18,354 nt of DNA, taken from positions 1 to 18,354 of the forward strand of contig CAZAIO010000052.1 of assembly GCA_964485235.1 (NCBI GenBank), in the 5' to 3' direction. Under the pieces are notes generated by a model, which was not told where the DNA came from, did not search any database, and saw only the letters and a list, made by a program, of their open reading frames with translations. This DNA is from CAZAIO01 sp964485235 (GTDB lineage: Bacteria > Chloroflexota > Dehalococcoidia > GIF9 > UBA5629). A program made the translations under genes and the position numbers. Below are positions 1-8,076 of this stretch, piece by piece (positions within the stretch are counted from its first letter, which is position 1; each line of letters starts with the position of its first letter).

Positions 1-207
1 CGGGCCGATAGAGCGCTGTATGTTCTTTCCAACATAAGCTATTTTTTCTCCCTTGATAAGAATTGCGTCACCGTGTTGCAGTTCACCGGTATAGACATTG
101 ACCAGGTTTCCGTTGACTATGGCTATGTCCGCCTTTGCTTCTCCAAGCGCTACTTTTATTAAATTCCGCGCTGCATTTGTTTTGTCTAATGTGGGTTTTA
201 TCGCCAT
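1..207 (-). CDS. ade: Adenine deaminase-like amidohydrolase, N-terminal part (cut by window edge)
   Basis: Only the first 69 codons lie in the window; the gene runs off the left edge. The fragment has the usual start of adenine deaminases: a short helical leader (around NAARNLIKVALGEAKAD), then ADIAIVNGNLVNVYTGEL and a GDAILIKGEKIAYVG strand pair. These build the small beta-sandwich that precedes the metal-binding TIM barrel of amidohydrolases. Adenine deaminase converts adenine to hypoxanthine plus ammonia in purine salvage. The metal ligands are outside the window, so the substrate cannot be confirmed; another amidohydrolase remains possible. The ATG at 207 is preceded by AAGGCGG about 8 bases upstream, which supports this start. 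It follows the 493-1851 gene on the same strand, but a 285-base gap with a strong hairpin argues for a separate transcript. Confidence 0.75.
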   Translation of the reverse strand, partial: MAIKPTLDKTNAARNLIKVALGEAKADIAIVNGNLVNVYTGELQHGDAILIKGEKIAYVGKNIQRSIGP

Positions 208-228
208 CAGGCACCGCCTTTCCGTAAC

Positions 229-234
229 ATTATA
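229..234 (-). promoter_or_regulatory. Possible -10 box for the adenine deaminase-like gene
   Basis: The minus strand reads TATAAT here, 21 bases before the ATG at 207, which would give a leader of about 15 bases containing the ribosome site. No good -35 hexamer sits 16-18 bases upstream, so this is a weak call. Confidence 0.25.
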
Positions 235-280
235 CTCGGTACGGTAACAGGATAATATTTAAACATGAACAGAGATTTAT

Positions 281-315
281 ACAGGTTGGTGAAAAGTTCA
301 TCCGGTTAAACCTGT
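281..315. repeat. Inverted repeat upstream of the adenine deaminase-like gene
   Basis: ACAGGTT (281-287) pairs perfectly with AACCTGT (309-315). Inside it, GGTGAA can pair with TTCATCC with one bulge around an AAG loop. On the minus strand it lies 75-110 bases before the start of the adenine deaminase-like gene. It could be an operator or leader structure. It does not match a purine riboswitch that I can recognise. Confidence 0.3.
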
Positions 316-430
316 AATAAGAATAGCGTAGATTCTCCAGAGTGTAGTGAGTGCGAAACTCTAAAGACAATACGAAAGAACAAATTTACATAATGTTCTA
401 TTTGTTCACAAGGACGTTTAATCTTGATTC

Positions 431-460
431 TATCAGCGGGCAACCATTTGCCCGCTGATA
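431..460 (-). terminator. 13-bp perfect hairpin after the BcrB-like gene
   Basis: TATCAGCGGGCAA (431-443) and TTGCCCGCTGATA (448-460) are perfect inverted complements around a CCAT loop. The hairpin starts 32 bases beyond the stop codon of the 493-1851 gene and is the strongest simple stem in the window. The minus-strand flank after it (GAATCAAGATTAAACG) is not a proper U-tract, so it may be a Rho-assisted terminator or a 3'-end protecting stem rather than a classic intrinsic terminator. Confidence 0.5.
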
Positions 461-492
461 ATCATTATTATTATCACTGATATCCGATATGT

Positions 493-1851
493 TTAAGCAA
501 TGACCTCTTTCTTGATACCCACATTCTTCATTTCTTCGAACTTTGTTAAACCGAGGTCCTTTGACAGGAAGTCGTCAAACTGTTTTTGGAAGGCATCGGC
601 ATCGAATTGTCGAAGGTCGGTAAGAATGGAGTAAAAGAGTGTGTTGGGAATACCTTTTGAGTCCGCCAGGAGTTTGGTTTCCGGCCCGAAGCACATTTGC
701 TGGAAACAATCTTTCATAGCGGCGAGAACCATCCCGTCACAGTGCCATTGTTCGGCTACTTTTATAGGAAGATCAATTGTCTCATCAATGTGCCAGTTAT
801 GCAGATTATGGCGATTGACGTTCAGACCGGCTTCCCATAGCCACGCTAATGACTCAAGAGCATCATCCATAGTTTTCAAATTGTTAATATGCTCATCAAA
901 ACCTCTCCGTACTACCAGAGTACCATCGTCGAGTTTCTCCATTTGTGAATCGAGGAACGGATGGTCCCCGGCGACAACTACTGCGCCGTACGTTTCAGGA
1001 TATTTGAGCGCACGGGGATACGGCCATGGAAACGCGTCCATATATAACCGCGCTGTTTCATAACCTGTTGAAGTTATTTTATTCGCTATGCGATCTTTTA
1101 CCTCGGCCATGAGCCCCTCATAGAATTCAACAGCTTCATCTGTATGGTCCATAACAGTCTTGATGAGTGTTAATGAAACGAGATCTCTGCCGCATAACGG
1201 AGCCGGGACAGCCTGATTTAAGATGCATATTTCCGTGAACATTTTCCATGTTTTCAGCTCATTTATTGTAGCTTTGATCAGCAGTTCGGGGATAAATTCC
1301 CTTCCCGTAATTTTCTTAGCCTTATCGATATTTTCATAAAGTTGTGCGACGATATACGCTCTTGCTTTCTCAACATCACCGCCCATGACGGGTTCCATAT
1401 AGAAATAGGGAATCCCCAGCTTTTTAGCGGCTTCATGAAGGAGCCGGGAAACCTGAGGACAGAAATTAAGCTGCCAGGCAAAGTCCGGCATAACGTTTTC
1501 CCCTGTGGGGGAAATCGTTGTTTTTCCTTCAAACAGATGGGCTAGATGAAGTCTGAGAGCGCCGCATACCTGCGGGCCGTATCCTCTGGAATCGGTAAGT
1601 TCTAGAAGTCTGTATATCTCGTTCGGGTTACGCTTGGCTCCCGTCCAGTAGGGACTCACTGACATGACGGCATAATAAGGGCTGCCGAAACCGGCCCATA
1701 GTGCCTTCATTCCCATATGTTCACTCAGGACGACCAGGTTTCCTTTTTTCTTCGCTTCCCAGTTATTCTTAAAACGCCACCGGCGAAGCTCTTTCATCTT
1801 GGTCCAACTATCCAGTGGTTTCTTTTCGTATTGTTGTTTCATCTGTGTCAT
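493..1851 (-). CDS. 2-hydroxyacyl-CoA dehydratase / benzoyl-CoA reductase family subunit, BcrB-like
   Basis: This 452-residue protein belongs to the 2-hydroxyacyl-CoA dehydratase (HgdB/BcrBC) family. Family members carry an Fe-S cluster and perform low-potential, radical-type reduction or dehydration of acyl-CoA thioesters in the cytoplasm. Supporting segments are VCGALRLHLA (C96), NFCPQVSRLLHEAAKKLGIP (C131) and, near the C-terminus, CDGMVLAAMKDCFQQMCFGP (C371, C382, C387), which provide candidate cluster ligands. Length and position directly after a BcrC-like gene match the bcrC-bcrB order. The ATG at 1851 has GAGGAGG five bases upstream. It is 39 bases from the preceding gene and almost certainly co-transcribed with it. 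The substrate (benzoyl-CoA, another aromatic or cyclic acyl-CoA, or a 2-hydroxyacyl-CoA) cannot be decided from sequence alone. No BcrA/BcrD or HgdC-type ATPase activator is in the window. Confidence 0.8.
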   Translation of the reverse strand: MTQMKQQYEKKPLDSWTKMKELRRWRFKNNWEAKKKGNLVVLSEHMGMKALWAGFGSPYYAVMSVSPYWTGAKRNPNEIYRLLELTDSRGYGPQVCGALRLHLAHLFEGKTTISPTGENVMPDFAWQLNFCPQVSRLLHEAAKKLGIPYFYMEPVMGGDVEKARAYIVAQLYENIDKAKKITGREFIPELLIKATINELKTWKMFTEICILNQAVPAPLCGRDLVSLTLIKTVMDHTDEAVEFYEGLMAEVKDRIANKITSTGYETARLYMDAFPWPYPRALKYPETYGAVVVAGDHPFLDSQMEKLDDGTLVVRRGFDEHINNLKTMDDALESLAWLWEAGLNVNRHNLHNWHIDETIDLPIKVAEQWHCDGMVLAAMKDCFQQMCFGPETKLLADSKGIPNTLFYSILTDLRQFDADAFQKQFDDFLSKDLGLTKFEEMKNVGIKKEVIA

Positions 1852-1865
1852 TGTTTCCTCCTCAT

Positions 1866-1888
1866 TGGTTAACCTGCATGGTTGACCA
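1866..1888 (-). repeat. Hairpin in the 39-base gap between the paired subunit genes
   Basis: TGGTTAACC (1866-1874) and GGTTGACCA (1880-1888) form a nine-pair stem with one mismatch around a TGCAT loop, just before the ribosome site of the 493-1851 gene. It could set relative expression or mRNA stability of the two subunits. This is inferred from position only. Confidence 0.35.
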
Positions 1889-1890
1889 GT

Positions 1891-3030
1891 TTATTTGCTT
1901 TTCACCTGCTTAAGAAATGCCTCAATTTCAGAACGAAATCGACCTTTGGGAATTGTCCGGCCTCTCTGGATTCTAAGAATCGGCATTCCCATTTCCTCGA
2001 ATATGGCGACCTCTTCCGGTATTTCCCACTGGTGCGTTCCGCAGAATATCTGTTCAAGCCAGAAAACTGCATTGACATCATAGTCCTTGACGAGTTGTAA
2101 GATACGCTTCTTGGCTTTCTCACCGTTCCAGTCCTGATAGACACACTGTACTTTTTTATCATGATAATACCTGATAATCGAGTCCAACGGGTCTGCATCC
2201 TTCGGAGGATCATTGGGGTCCTCACCCCAGAAATATCGAACCCCTATGCAGTGGTCTTCAATGACCACATCCGCACCTGCCGATTCCACGAGTTCTATAA
2301 AGTCGGTAGGAGGAACTCCGGAACCTATAACCATTACCCTCGGACGTGGAGCAACGCTTGACGGTTTTTGCTTTTCTGCTTCTTTTAAAAATTCCTTTAG
2401 TAGCTCATTATTTTCCTTTTTATCCATTAGCAAGCTCGATAAAACGATTTTCTGAGCATCGGAACCGCTGATAAGCGGCGGATGTTTTTTTCTGAGTTCG
2501 TAGACCTGTTGTAATAGCTGACGGTTCTCTCTATAGATGGCGACTGATTTTGCGAGTGCCTCTTTGGAGACAGGCGCACCGAGCCATTCCTCGAAAGAGG
2601 ATCTAAAGTCATTGAATAGTCCGATATAGAGGTCTCTGGCTTCCGGTAGATCCTGCCGGAATGGCTGGAACATTTTGTAGCTCCAGGCCAGAGGTTTGTG
2701 GAGTTTCCATGAATCAAATGCAAGGGATTGAGCCAGGCAGCCTTGTACATGCATTACAGCGTCAAGATAATCATAATTTCCGCGAAGGGCTTGTTCCAGG
2801 CAACCCCGGCACATGGCACATTTATTAGATTGAATATGACTTGTCGCAAGGGTTTCGGCATTATTGGTATCGGGAAGGATTCTAACCGGCAGGATTCCTG
2901 CAGCATAGATATATTCTTCCGGGACGTTTGCGCATATACATCCGCAAACTTTGCCTCCCGTTTTTGCTTTCCAGTTCCTTGCATAATCATGCGGATTTTC
3001 GACGACTTGATTGAACTTGTCCATTAACAT
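1891..3030 (-). CDS. 2-hydroxyacyl-CoA dehydratase / benzoyl-CoA reductase family subunit, BcrC-like
   Basis: A 379-residue member of the same family and the probable partner of the next gene. The N-terminus has the family signature GCICANVPEEYIYAAGILPVR (here with C29, C31 and C33), followed by CAMCRGCLEQ (C71, C74, C77) and HVQGC (C98). The middle has RPRVMVIGSGVPPTDFIELV and the D-H-C-x-G-x-R stretch typical of the second Rossmann-like half. The C-terminus has EQIFCGTH (C330) and the closing RSEIEAFL helix. Cysteine is unusually abundant in the first 100 residues. The ATG at 3030 has AGGAGG five bases upstream; a second ATG two codons later is possible but less well spaced. Size and order resemble benzoyl-CoA reductase C (BcrC/BzdN), but substrate assignment is inference. 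Confidence 0.82.
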   Translation of the reverse strand: MLMDKFNQVVENPHDYARNWKAKTGGKVCGCICANVPEEYIYAAGILPVRILPDTNNAETLATSHIQSNKCAMCRGCLEQALRGNYDYLDAVMHVQGCLAQSLAFDSWKLHKPLAWSYKMFQPFRQDLPEARDLYIGLFNDFRSSFEEWLGAPVSKEALAKSVAIYRENRQLLQQVYELRKKHPPLISGSDAQKIVLSSLLMDKKENNELLKEFLKEAEKQKPSSVAPRPRVMVIGSGVPPTDFIELVESAGADVVIEDHCIGVRYFWGEDPNDPPKDADPLDSIIRYYHDKKVQCVYQDWNGEKAKKRILQLVKDYDVNAVFWLEQIFCGTHQWEIPEEVAIFEEMGMPILRIQRGRTIPKGRFRSEIEAFLKQVKSK

Positions 3031-3174
3031 TATTACCTCCTAATATAGAATCAACCTTGTATAATCAATTCCTTTCTGTTCTTAATAGTACAAATTTCAT
3101 CGTTTTTCTACTTATGACAAGATGTTTTCTCTGCAGACACAATCATCAGGGCCGCTGCCTTTTGAATGCTGCAG

Positions 3175-3203
3175 ATTATACCTGCTTCAGTTTATCTTAT
3201 AAG
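3175..3203 (-). promoter_or_regulatory. Possible promoter for the BcrC-like/BcrB-like gene pair
   Basis: In the 289-base gap upstream of the pair, the minus strand has a perfect TATAAT (3180-3175). The hexamer 17 bases upstream (CTTATA) is a poor -35, so an activator would be needed. CTGCTT and AAGCAG form a 6-base dyad overlapping that -35 position (about 3182-3206), which is where a regulator could bind. If real, the pair can be transcribed separately from the third family member upstream. Confidence 0.3.
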
Positions 3204-3319
3204 CAGTTTTAACGACATCGAACTTAGATAGAATGACTGTGAACGAAAGAACTTTGTTTTCCTTCTGATAAACATGTTAACGGCTATAGTGTCGATAGCT
3301 ATACCCGTGAAGCATGCAT

Positions 3320-4714
3320 TCATTGCACCTTTTGCGATCTCACAGCCTTCTTTTGCTTCAGCATTTCGGCAAAGGGTTCGACCCTGCTCATTATTGATTC
3401 GACACTGTAAAGCCGGGTTTCTACATGATCAAACTCCAGTAACAGGACGGGAATTCCTAATTCCTTTGTGAGTATATCACGCACCTTTACAGGGGAAATA
3501 CACTGGTCGCGGCAGCCGACGGGATAGTTGTAAATTACCCCGTCTATATTAAGGTCCTTAAAAAATTCTACCTGCCGCGAAGGATAGCCAACTCCCATAC
3601 GTATAAATAACTCAATTCCCTGATACCAAAAATCATCGTATCTGCTCCGGTACTCTTCTCTTTTCGGAGCCATAATGCCGGTGTTGTCCGCGATTACAGC
3701 TAAACCTGCTTTCTCAATTCCGTACACAACAGCCGGGTCACCACACACTTTGTATACTGCAACCCTCGGTGCTCCTTTCGCGATAACTCCTTCACCTTTA
3801 TCGTAACGCTCCTTCAATTTATCATAGCAAAGATCAATAACTTTCTCGACTTTTCCATATGTAGTAGGATTGACTACCCAGTTTGCTGCGCGGAATAGAG
3901 CTGCAATATTATCGAATCCAATAACTGCAGGGTCGGCATCTCTAATAATGTCTGCTATCTTTTTACATCGCTTTCGAAGGTCTCTTGCCCGTGAGTTAGC
4001 TACCTTTACCATATCTTCGGTCACGACGCAGCCGGTAACTTCTTGAAACTTTGCCAGCGCATCTTTTGATTCCTGGACCATGTATTCAATCCTCAGATCG
4101 GTGGTATTTTCCCAGTTTAATTTTTCCTCATCCAATGTGCCGTCAATATAGACTACCGGGATGTTATATCTTTCACTGAGTATTTCATCCACTTTAGGTG
4201 TTTGGTCGCAAACAAAACCGCTCGCCACAAAAAGATCCGGTAACGGAATTATCCCTTCGGAAATAGCTCCCAGAGTAGCTTTAATGCCACCGCAATAACA
4301 CGAAGCCTGTGGTAACAAATCAGCTTCGGCAACTTCTAAAAGGGGTGCTAAACTATCAAAAATGGCACCGTGTGTATGATGGAGCAGTATGTCCGGGGCG
4401 GTAGCGTAGATTTCACTTGATGCCATTGCCATTGCATTCTGCACTATCACCATGGGGGGCATCATGGAATACACCAGCTTCTTTCCCTCTTCTCTGGCAA
4501 GGACAAGGTCTACCAAACTCTGGACATAAAGCCCGAACATTTTCCTTATACCTTCAAGCTCTATATCAAAATATTTTATTAGTCTTGCCTCTGCCCTTTC
4601 GAAGTCCTCCGGTGTAAACTTTAACTTACTGAATGCTTTTTCAAGTCTTGTACGCTGCTCTTCTATCTCTGCAGGCTCATAACCGCAAAGCTCTAATACT
4701 TTGTCGTAATACAT
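3320..4714 (-). CDS. 2-hydroxyacyl-CoA dehydratase family protein (third, divergent member)
   Basis: This 464-residue protein is a third family member, distinct from the downstream pair. Recognisable parts are PQASCYCGGIKATLGA (C139, C141), SGFVCDQTPKVDEIL (C169) followed by the NIPVVYIDG strand, a long helical linker (about 190-320), and a C-terminal half with PVGCRDQCISP (C401, C405) and LGIPVLLLEFDH. It therefore keeps cysteine sets in both halves, as expected for a cluster-binding subunit. The open frame extends to a TTG at 4729 with no ribosome site. The ATG at 4714 has GGGG nine bases before it, so I prefer 4714. It lies 289 bases upstream of the BcrC-like gene on the same strand. It could be a solo dehydratase, an alternative subunit, or an enzyme for a different substrate. 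Confidence 0.78.
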   Translation of the reverse strand: MYYDKVLELCGYEPAEIEEQRTRLEKAFSKLKFTPEDFERAEARLIKYFDIELEGIRKMFGLYVQSLVDLVLAREEGKKLVYSMMPPMVIVQNAMAMASSEIYATAPDILLHHTHGAIFDSLAPLLEVAEADLLPQASCYCGGIKATLGAISEGIIPLPDLFVASGFVCDQTPKVDEILSERYNIPVVYIDGTLDEEKLNWENTTDLRIEYMVQESKDALAKFQEVTGCVVTEDMVKVANSRARDLRKRCKKIADIIRDADPAVIGFDNIAALFRAANWVVNPTTYGKVEKVIDLCYDKLKERYDKGEGVIAKGAPRVAVYKVCGDPAVVYGIEKAGLAVIADNTGIMAPKREEYRSRYDDFWYQGIELFIRMGVGYPSRQVEFFKDLNIDGVIYNYPVGCRDQCISPVKVRDILTKELGIPVLLLEFDHVETRLYSVESIMSRVEPFAEMLKQKKAVRSQKVQ

Positions 4715-4788
4715 ATTTCTGAACCCCAAATTATACTTTGTATTATTAAAATGACATTTTATATTAAACTAATTAATAAGTTCGTGTC

Positions 4789-4804
4789 GATGATTTTAAT
4801 CATC
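4789..4804. promoter_or_regulatory. AT-rich dyad upstream of the third dehydratase-family gene
   Basis: GATGATT and AATCATC flank a two-base TT centre, giving a compact 16-base dyad 75-90 bases before the ATG at 4714. The loop is too small for a good RNA hairpin, so a regulator-binding site is the more natural reading. A TATAAT at 4735-4730 on the minus strand lies between it and the gene but has no visible -35. Two A8 runs (4821-4828, 4833-4840; U-tracts on the minus strand) lie nearby without a convincing stem. Confidence 0.25.
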
Positions 4805-4976
4805 AAGCATAGGCAAATATAAAAAAAAGGACAAAAAAAACTGGGGCATCAGAATTTGGTTAAAATAAAAGCGAATTTGCTGCAGTGAAAAAGTTACAAA
4901 GAGATAAAATATATAGGAGTATCGGCATTAATTGAACTATTTTCGATAATAATATTCGGGTATATTTATATACCAA

Positions 4977-5909
4977 TTATATTTGTTCGGGAATTGTAAA
5001 AAATTCTACAGGTATTCCATCCGGATCACTGATATATAAAAATGCCATCATGTCCGATTCAGGACTTCCAATTTTTTGCGGTTCCAGTAAGAATTCCAGG
5101 CCTTCTTTTCTAAAATATTTTTCTACGGGATCGATATCATAGCCGCACAGGCACGTTTGTAAATAGCCGAAGTCGCCCCATCTCGTACCGAAGGGGATGG
5201 ACCTTCCGCGTGGATTAATTACCTCGAATAGTTCAATCATACCGCCACCTCTGCTATTTGCCAGAACACAGGATTGTACTCTGGTTTGCGCGCCGCCGGA
5301 GACTTCATCTACAAGCCCCGAAAACGTTTCATGGGGTTTGATAACGACCTTATCGAATCCCAGATATCTCCTGTAAAAAGATATGGACCTTGACAGGTCT
5401 GTGACACTTATCCCCGCAGAACATATCGCTCCGGGTCTGTTTTCCTGTTTCGTAAGAAAGCCGGTGGCAAATTCTATAAGGTTTCCTTCAGGGTCTTTGC
5501 AATATACAAAATCGTAGTTCCCCCGACCGGGTATGACTGTGTGCTTCGGTTCTGAACAAAAATTTACTTTATTCCTTAGCTCGTTATAGAGCTGATTGAT
5601 ATTACCGGTTGCTACAGTTATCTTGGCGAGACCTATATCCCCATATCTGAAATTACAACGAATAGCACGCGGAGCCGGTGTAGTGGTATGAACTAACGCA
5701 ATAGCTATACTTTCTTCTTCCTGACTGAGAACCGTAAGACTATGTATAAAAGGTGACGTTCTTACTAATTGATGTAGAGGAGGGTTATCATTTTCGGGTA
5801 ATGAATGAATTACTTTATTAAGCATAAGAATGTCCTGATAAAATGTTCTCATTTTCTCCACATTGTCAACACCTATGCCGATATGGTCTACACCAAGTCC
5901 GTTATACAC
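4977..5909 (-). CDS. Two-domain VOC (glyoxalase/dioxygenase-fold) protein
   Basis: A 310-residue protein built from two vicinal-oxygen-chelate domains. Domain 1 (about 1-150) opens with GVDHIGIGVDNVEKMRTFYQ and ends with DFVYCKDPEGNLIEFATG. Domain 2 (about 163-310) opens with ICSAGISVTDLSRSISFYRR and ends with YISDPDGIPVEFFTIP. VOC proteins use a metal centre for isomerase/epimerase, lyase or dioxygenase chemistry. Domain 1 keeps the first-strand His and the terminal Glu; in domain 2 the first-strand His position is Ser, so the domains are not equivalent. The start is a GTG at 5909 with GGAGG six bases upstream. It is the first gene of the minus-strand run that includes the dehydratase trio. 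Methylmalonyl-CoA epimerase-like, extradiol dioxygenase-like and glyoxalase-like roles are all possible; the exact reaction is unknown. Confidence 0.8.
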   Translation of the reverse strand: MYNGLGVDHIGIGVDNVEKMRTFYQDILMLNKVIHSLPENDNPPLHQLVRTSPFIHSLTVLSQEEESIAIALVHTTTPAPRAIRCNFRYGDIGLAKITVATGNINQLYNELRNKVNFCSEPKHTVIPGRGNYDFVYCKDPEGNLIEFATGFLTKQENRPGAICSAGISVTDLSRSISFYRRYLGFDKVVIKPHETFSGLVDEVSGGAQTRVQSCVLANSRGGGMIELFEVINPRGRSIPFGTRWGDFGYLQTCLCGYDIDPVEKYFRKEGLEFLLEPQKIGSPESDMMAFLYISDPDGIPVEFFTIPEQI

Positions 5910-6344
5910 GTTGTTCCTCCTTACTTATTCAATAAATACTGGCAAACCTGATGACCTTGAGAATGAATTTAATAGCTGTCGTGTCATTGAGAATTCCGGT
6001 CTTGTAACTTCAAATCAAGAATGTTCATCATTCTATCACTGTTAATTACACAGTCCAAGATTCTTTCTGGAGTAAGGTGGAATCTGTACCGGTGATATGG
6101 AACGTATGTATGGTTTATGTCAATCACTGAGCGGGTTATTAGTACCCTGTGTGCCCTGTTTGCCAACATCGAGTTCATACTGAGAAAGTGACTATTACGA
6201 AATCCAGACTTCTCCGGAAGTACAGTCAGATTTCCTCATTTAACAGCTAACATATGGTATCGCTTAATGGGACGTCCCGATATCTTGTTTTTTAATTTAA
6301 TATTGTGTGATGATGTATAAGCATAAAAATAGCAGGAGAATGTC
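5910..6344. other. Divergent intergenic region, 435 bases
   Basis: This region separates the leftward VOC gene from the rightward flavoprotein gene, so it should hold both promoters. On the minus strand TTGACA (around 6112-6117) is followed 17 bases later by the weak CCATAT, a possible promoter for the VOC gene. At 6208-6221 ACTTC-TCCG-GAAGT forms a small hairpin with a UNCG-type tetraloop. I found no ORF here that looks coding. Confidence 0.4.
6269..6278. promoter_or_regulatory. GGGACGTCCC palindrome before the flavoprotein gene
   Basis: A perfect 10-base palindrome about 67 bases before the ATG at 6345. It stands out from AT-rich surroundings and could be an operator, but it is short and occurs once as far as I can see. 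Confidence 0.25.
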
Positions 6345-7826
6345 ATGGAAAAATCAATCATTATTATCGGGGGTGGTCTTGCGGGGCTTTCAGCCGGATG
6401 TTACGGGCGAATGAATAGCTATAAAACCACTATCTTCGAAATGCATGATAAAGCAGGAGGTGTCTGTACCGCCTGGAAGCGTAAGGGCTACACGATAGAT
6501 GGTGCCATGAACTGGCTGGTAGGAACCAGACCGGGATCTCAATTTTATAATTTCTGGGAGGAATTGGGAGCAGCGAAGGAATGGAAAATTTATAATCATG
6601 ATCATTATTTAATTAGCGAAGACAAAGACGGCAGGGCTTTTACCGTATATTGCGATGCCGACCGTCTTGAGCAGTACCTTCTGGAAATGGCCCCGGAAGA
6701 TAGTGAAGCTATTAAAGAATTTACCCAGGTGATTCGTGTGTCCTCGAAATACGCTATGCCGGTGGATAAACCTGCCGAGTTGATGGATGCTGCCGACCAT
6801 GTGGAAATGGGCGAAATATTGCAGGGCATGCAACTCATTCAAAAATGGTTGGCGATATCTGCCGGTGACTTTGCCCAACGCCTGCAAAACTCTCGTTTAC
6901 GTGGTTTTTTTGAAAGCTTTTCCGTATTGCCGATGGGAATGTTAATAATGGTTCTGGGTTTACAGCATACCAAATCGGCCGGGTATGTCATAGGCGGAGC
7001 GCTGGCGCTCATTAGACCTATTGAAAAGCGATACAGGGATATGGGAGGTGAAATTCACTTCAATTCCAGAGTAATAAAAATATTGGTTGAAAATAATAAA
7101 GCTGTTGGAGTTAAACTGGCTGACGGGCAGGAATATCGCGCAGATTACATTATCTCTGCCGGCGACGGTCGCACCATGATATTCGATATGCTTGATGGGA
7201 AATATGTGGATGAAACGATTAAAAATATTTACGATCATCCGAAACTCTTTGCACCGCTTGTACATATAGGGCTGGGATTGAAGCGCACTTTTAATGATAT
7301 ACCCTCCTCAGTAGGCGGGATGAGTTTCCCGCTGGCTAAACCATTGACTATCGCCGGTAAACAGGAAAATAAAATGACGCTTTTTATCTATAATTTTGAT
7401 CCTACCCTGGCACCAAAGGGTAAAAGTGTGATAGCTGTCTATTATGAAACGGATTATGATTTCTGGCATACGCTGAGACAGGATATAACCCGCTATAAAT
7501 CGGAAAAAGACCGGATAGCTGATGATGTTATTGCTGCTCTGGAACAGCGGTTTCCGGGTATTTCCAGTCAGGTAGAGATGAAATCAGTTGCTACTCCGAT
7601 AACCTGGGAGCGATATACCGGCAACTGGCGGGGTGCTTATGAGGGGTGGATGTTCGGCGCATTTAAGAGCATAAGTAAAACTCTTCCCGGGCTGGATAAT
7701 TTTTATATGGCAGGACAGTGGGTCAATCCGGGCGGTGGTATGCCACCTGCTGTAATGTCAGGAAATCACACAATACAATTTATCTGTAAACGAGACAATA
7801 AAGAGTTTGTTACCACTAAACCATAA
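6345..7826 (+). CDS. FAD-dependent phytoene desaturase-like oxidoreductase
   Basis: A 493-residue flavoprotein of the phytoene desaturase/retinol saturase (CrtI-like NAD(P)/FAD) superfamily. It opens with a dinucleotide-binding motif IIIIGGGLAGLSAG (residues 5-18), followed by the acidic strand end (IFEMHDKAGG) that holds the FAD ribose, then GYTIDGAMNWLVG as in desaturases and isomerases. The C-terminus has FYMAGQWVNPGGGMPPAVMSG, the second FAD-contacting segment. Such proteins oxidise or isomerise hydrophobic C-C bonds; many in anaerobes are uncharacterised. The ATG at 6345 has AGGAG six bases upstream. It is transcribed alone, divergent from the VOC gene, with no carotenoid genes nearby, so a carotenoid role is not supported. 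The annotation rests on the fold; the substrate is unknown. Confidence 0.85.
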   Translation: MEKSIIIIGGGLAGLSAGCYGRMNSYKTTIFEMHDKAGGVCTAWKRKGYTIDGAMNWLVGTRPGSQFYNFWEELGAAKEWKIYNHDHYLISEDKDGRAFTVYCDADRLEQYLLEMAPEDSEAIKEFTQVIRVSSKYAMPVDKPAELMDAADHVEMGEILQGMQLIQKWLAISAGDFAQRLQNSRLRGFFESFSVLPMGMLIMVLGLQHTKSAGYVIGGALALIRPIEKRYRDMGGEIHFNSRVIKILVENNKAVGVKLADGQEYRADYIISAGDGRTMIFDMLDGKYVDETIKNIYDHPKLFAPLVHIGLGLKRTFNDIPSSVGGMSFPLAKPLTIAGKQENKMTLFIYNFDPTLAPKGKSVIAVYYETDYDFWHTLRQDITRYKSEKDRIADDVIAALEQRFPGISSQVEMKSVATPITWERYTGNWRGAYEGWMFGAFKSISKTLPGLDNFYMAGQWVNPGGGMPPAVMSGNHTIQFICKRDNKEFVTTKP

Positions 7827-7928
7827 GGAGTATTTCAGGTATATAGCGAATCCTGAACGGTACCTTGTGTACGTGAGTAGAGTTATACCAATGACCGAGT
7901 GAGCGTATTTTCATGAGTCACCCGATGG

Positions 7929-7960
7929 AAGTACTCTCGCCTCCTTATAGGGTACTTTTA
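7929..7960 (+). terminator. Weak terminator-like hairpin after the flavoprotein gene
   Basis: AAGTAC (7929-7934) pairs with GTACTT (7952-7957), with CCT/AGG able to pair inside, and a short T-rich tail follows (TTTTATAT). It is about 100 bases after the stop at 7826, in the gap between convergent genes. A second stem, TCCGGA at 8012-8017 and 8026-8031, lies nearer the opposing gene. Neither is strong. Confidence 0.25.
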
Positions 7961-8076
7961 TATCGGCGTCTTAATGAAGCAATCTAGCTCCTGATAAGGG
8001 TTAAACTCTTTTCCGGAGGCGATGATCCGGATTGTAAAATGAGGCGCATATTTTCAACCATTTGCCGGACATAAGT

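Noticed and set aside
4821..4840. Two A8 runs (U-tracts on the minus strand) as an intrinsic terminator of the VOC gene
   Set aside because: The sequence before the first U-tract can form only a three-pair stem, so a standard terminator is not supported.
5984..6178. 64-codon minus-strand frame between the VOC and flavoprotein genes
   Set aside because: No ribosome site, no recognisable motif, and it lies where promoters for both divergent genes are expected.
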